Positions 61,830 through 64,000 of a stretch of DNA of 64,000 nucleotides are shown in pieces. The stretch comes from Euglena gracilis. Lineage: Eukaryota > Euglenida > Euglenophyceae > Euglenales. Both the position numbers and the translations under genes were made by a program. Under the pieces are notes generated by a model. The model was not told where the DNA came from and did no database searches. It saw only the letters and a program-made list of their open reading frames with translations. Position 1 is the stretch's first letter; each line of letters opens with the position of its first letter. Where the stretch lies: the NCBI GenBank assembly GCA_039621445.1, contig CP154955.1, forward strand, positions 39,316,426-39,380,425. Direction: 5' to 3'.

Positions 61830-63272
61830 TCTTGCACACCTTGAGGAAAAAACCAACCCACAGGCCAACCGACTGAATCCCGAGACAACAACCTCCACCC
61901 ACAGGTCCAAGTGACAACAAGTCCGTGAGAAACGTGTGAGAATGTCAGAAGTTAAAAAAACAACAACCTGGGTCAAGAAGTGGTAGGTGAAGAGGTAGTA
62001 TAGGGAGAGGCGGTGGTGTTAGGGCTCCTTCAATCCAATTCTCCTTCAACGGATCCAGTGGCCAACAATGAACTTCTCCAAATCCAACAACAGTGTAATT
62101 GCTCAAATTGAATTCCAAAGTATCACGTGTTTGCCAAGTTTTTGGGAAATACCCGAAAGTTCTGTAAAAAAAATTTGAAGGTGCAAAATCATATGAACCG
62201 CTTCTAATTTCTGTCGCGGGGTTTTTTAACTGATTGGTGGTTACCTGCGACTTTGAAATTTAAGCTCTCTGGCATTTTTTTGGCTGCGGGCGAAGGACGG
62301 CGGCCGACACCCCCTCCCTTGCGAACTTAGTCGGACACCAAAAATTTGCCCCCCCCCGCCGTTCCTCAACAAAAAGGGTAGAAATCGTCCATTCGGCACT
62401 TTTTCACCTGTCCCACACCCATTCTCCCTTGCACCAACAAACGGGAAACAAGTTTCAGGGACTATGGCTTTTAAGTGCCTTCAAAGCAATGAGAAAGGCT
62501 GCATTCACCAACCAATGAATATTTGGCTCCCCCCCAACGCTTCTGACGGGAGGAATGAGGGTCTTCACCAGCATCTTCCTCCCTTTCAACGGGCCGGGGA
62601 TTTTGGTAAAATTTGGGTTGGCGCCCCCCCCCACTCCTGGGGTCGAGGGGAATGTTAGTTGAAATTTGACAAGCGCCCCCCCTCCTCGGAGGGGTTTTTG
62701 GTCCAAAAAAATCGGCTGCCCCCCCTCTCTCCTCGGCCCGGGGGGTTTTCCAAACCTCAGCTAGCGCCCCTCCTCCCCTCTTCGGGCCGGGGGTTTTGGC
62801 CAAAAATTTCCTCCCTTTAACAAAACGAGTGGGGGCTCATAATGAGACCGTGGGCTCGCAAGCACAATTTAATCCGTCATCATCCACACATCCGAATGAT
62901 TTGATAGAACCCTCATAACACTACCTCGTGTGCTTGCGAGGGAGAGGTGACGGTAACACGAGGAGAACGCGGTGGTACAGTGGGGGGGAAAACGGCAAAT
63001 ATGGGAAGTTGGGCCCATATAAGAGCAACGGGAAGGCGAAAAGCGGTGCACTACCGGCCCCCTTGCAAGGCCTTATTCTGCCTTTCCCATTTCTTCCTTC
63101 CATGGCAGGTTCTGGTTGCTTGGACCTGGACGCTCTCTCCTTCACACACTGATGCACATTTGCGCGCACACACACATGGACGTGCAAAGCCGTTTTTTTT
63201 TATTTTAATGATGGAAATAACAGCAGTTTGCCGTCACTCAATCAATTCAGGCCTCCTGGCCAACTCAAGTGT
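61830..63272. other. Interval without recognised gene; poly-C hairpin repeats at 62,340-62,820
   Basis: No convincing coding region. From about 62,520 to 62,820 there are four degenerate repeats of the form (GCGCC)CCCCCCTCCTCGG-GGGGTTTTTGGCCAAAA, with C-tracts and small inverted repeats. The style recalls the G-tract arrays in the element A LTR region on the opposite strand. It lies just downstream of element D, so it may be that element's 3' LTR, but no partner LTR is in the window. Confidence 0.4.
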
Positions 63273-63485
63273 TTATAGCCCACCGTCAATTTTTAGTTTG
63301 GACATTACGTCCACCTTCACCTTTTTGTCACGGCAATATTTCATAAGCTCTTCACTGAAACGGGGAATGAAATTTCCTGCCAGTTCCCAGGTCTCCTCCC
63401 CGTCCTCATATTTGACCCACTTGGTCAAAAATTCCAAGTTTCCATCTTTTTTTTTGTGTTGTCGAAAAATGTTACCACGTCCCAC
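63273..63485 (-). CDS. Chromodomain, element D
   Basis: KDGNLEFLTKWVKYEDGEET then WELAGNFIPRFSEELMKYC, followed by a short basic tail to the stop at 63,273. Matches the element A chromodomain (FLTKWQGFEEANWEPVEHFF). The start at 63,485 is nominal; the upstream link (63,486-63,634) to the integrase C-terminus is in other frames. Confidence 0.8.
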   Translation of the reverse strand: MGRGNIFRQHKKKDGNLEFLTKWVKYEDGEETWELAGNFIPRFSEELMKYCRDKKVKVDVMSKLKIDGGL

Positions 63486-63634
63486 TCAGCGGGTAACGCT
63501 TCTTCTTCTTTTTCGGCCAGTTTTTATTAAAAAAGAGGCACCCCCTTACGTTCAACTTTGGGTTCTCGATTCTCTTTCAAAAAAACTCCTATGAGCTTTT
63601 GTCTCCACCCCAGGTTTGATTTCGATTACATAAC

Positions 63635-64000
63635 TCACTTCCCTACCCTACCCTTCACGACCACAGGTCCCATCCAAATAGAGTCAAGATTCTCACCCGA
63701 CCCCTCGGGTCTCCTATACCAAACCGTCGTCCCCACCTTTAAGTGTTCCATTTTCCCCACCTTAATTATCCTTACCACCTCCTCCTCATGCTTTTTATTC
63801 AGTTTCCTGACCACCCCCCCATCAATGTTTTGCATCCTATGGAAAAAATCCATCGAATCGCCACATTCTTTCTTTGGTTGGTAGGGTACCCGTGCCAATG
63901 TTCTTTTCCTTACATGCAAACTTAAAATGTTGGTGGAACCCGCTTTCCCCCTTTACGTCGTGAATTCGGTCCAAAACTTGGGGTAAAGAAGACTCAACCC
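63635..64000 (-). pseudogene. Integrase C-terminal region, element D (runs off the window)
   Basis: KKHEEEVVRIIKVGKMEHLK, GTTVWYRRPEGSGENLDSIW and MGPVVVKGR correspond to VGNLVWYLRPPDSGTKLDSRW and LGP in element A's integrase, so element D belongs to the same lineage. From 63,920 to the edge the sequence continues on the minus strand into TLPQVLDRIHDV-like sequence of the integrase core (compare LPQVLDRIHDTP in element A). The rest lies outside. Confidence 0.75.

Noticed and set aside
61552-61914. Ser/Leu- or Arg/Glu-repeat proteins over the microsatellite
   Set aside because: Frames are generated by the CT and TCAC repeats and have no other support.

Overview
This window is a eukaryotic, transposon-dominated region. 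I found no rRNA, tRNA, CRISPR array or bacterial-style operon, and no clear host housekeeping gene. Almost all of it is built from Ty3/gypsy-type LTR retrotransposons of one broad style: a very long coiled-coil Gag, an aspartic protease, RT-RNase H, and an integrase ending in a chromodomain. Two of the elements also carry a C5-cytosine DNA methyltransferase module. Retroelement-borne C5 methyltransferases are known from dinoflagellates and charophyte algae. The integrase and methyltransferase style, together with an ORF1-like protein near 60 kb, makes a dinoflagellate my first guess and a charophyte the alternative. The host is not proven.

Layout. Positions 1-42,300 form one compound block of element A. 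Copy 1 (+, 478-13,669) has a truncated LTR end, gag, methyltransferase, protease and a split RT. Copy 2 (-, 13,711-21,750) has a pol 3' end, LTR, gag and a partial methyltransferase. Copy 3 (+, 21,751-40,583) is the most complete. Copy 4 is a gag fragment (41,051-41,927). Copies 1 and 2 meet at a scrambled inverted junction with templated filler (13,670-13,710). The block is flanked on both sides by the same ~165-bp tandem repeat (1-477 and 41,928-42,300). RT in both copy 1 and copy 3 is interrupted at the same nucleotide by a ~5.8-kb tandem array of a small non-autonomous LTR element (family U: LTR 423 bp, 1,292-bp period). A second small LTR element (family V: LTR 224 bp, 1,548/1,546 bp in the two arrays, TSD AAGCT) is inserted inside the third U unit.

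Positions 42,300-44,700 hold poly-G/C-rich sequence with no recognised gene apart from one weak ORF. Element B (+, ~44,700-50,384) has a long Gag, two zinc knuckles, a Dam-like (N6-adenine methyltransferase-fold) domain and a C5-methyltransferase domain, and is cut off by element C. Element C (-, ~50,385-59,105) is a full-order but frame-broken Ty3 element with a Dam-like domain between protease and RT and no C5 module. A G+C-rich 670-residue coding region (-, 59,471-61,494) resembles the ORF1 of dinoflagellate-type non-LTR elements. A CT microsatellite, a poly-C hairpin region, and the integrase/chromodomain end of a fourth Ty3 element (D, -, 63,273-64,000) close the window.

No element here looks autonomous. 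Element A copies 1 and 3 have RT YIAD instead of YxDD, and the integrase of copy 3 has Lys in place of the catalytic Glu. Reading frames step by -1 at homopolymer runs in several copies, which may be real or may be systematic homopolymer under-calling in the assembly. The exceptional content is the set of methyltransferase-carrying retroelements with different module combinations, and the nested, amplified miniature LTR elements.
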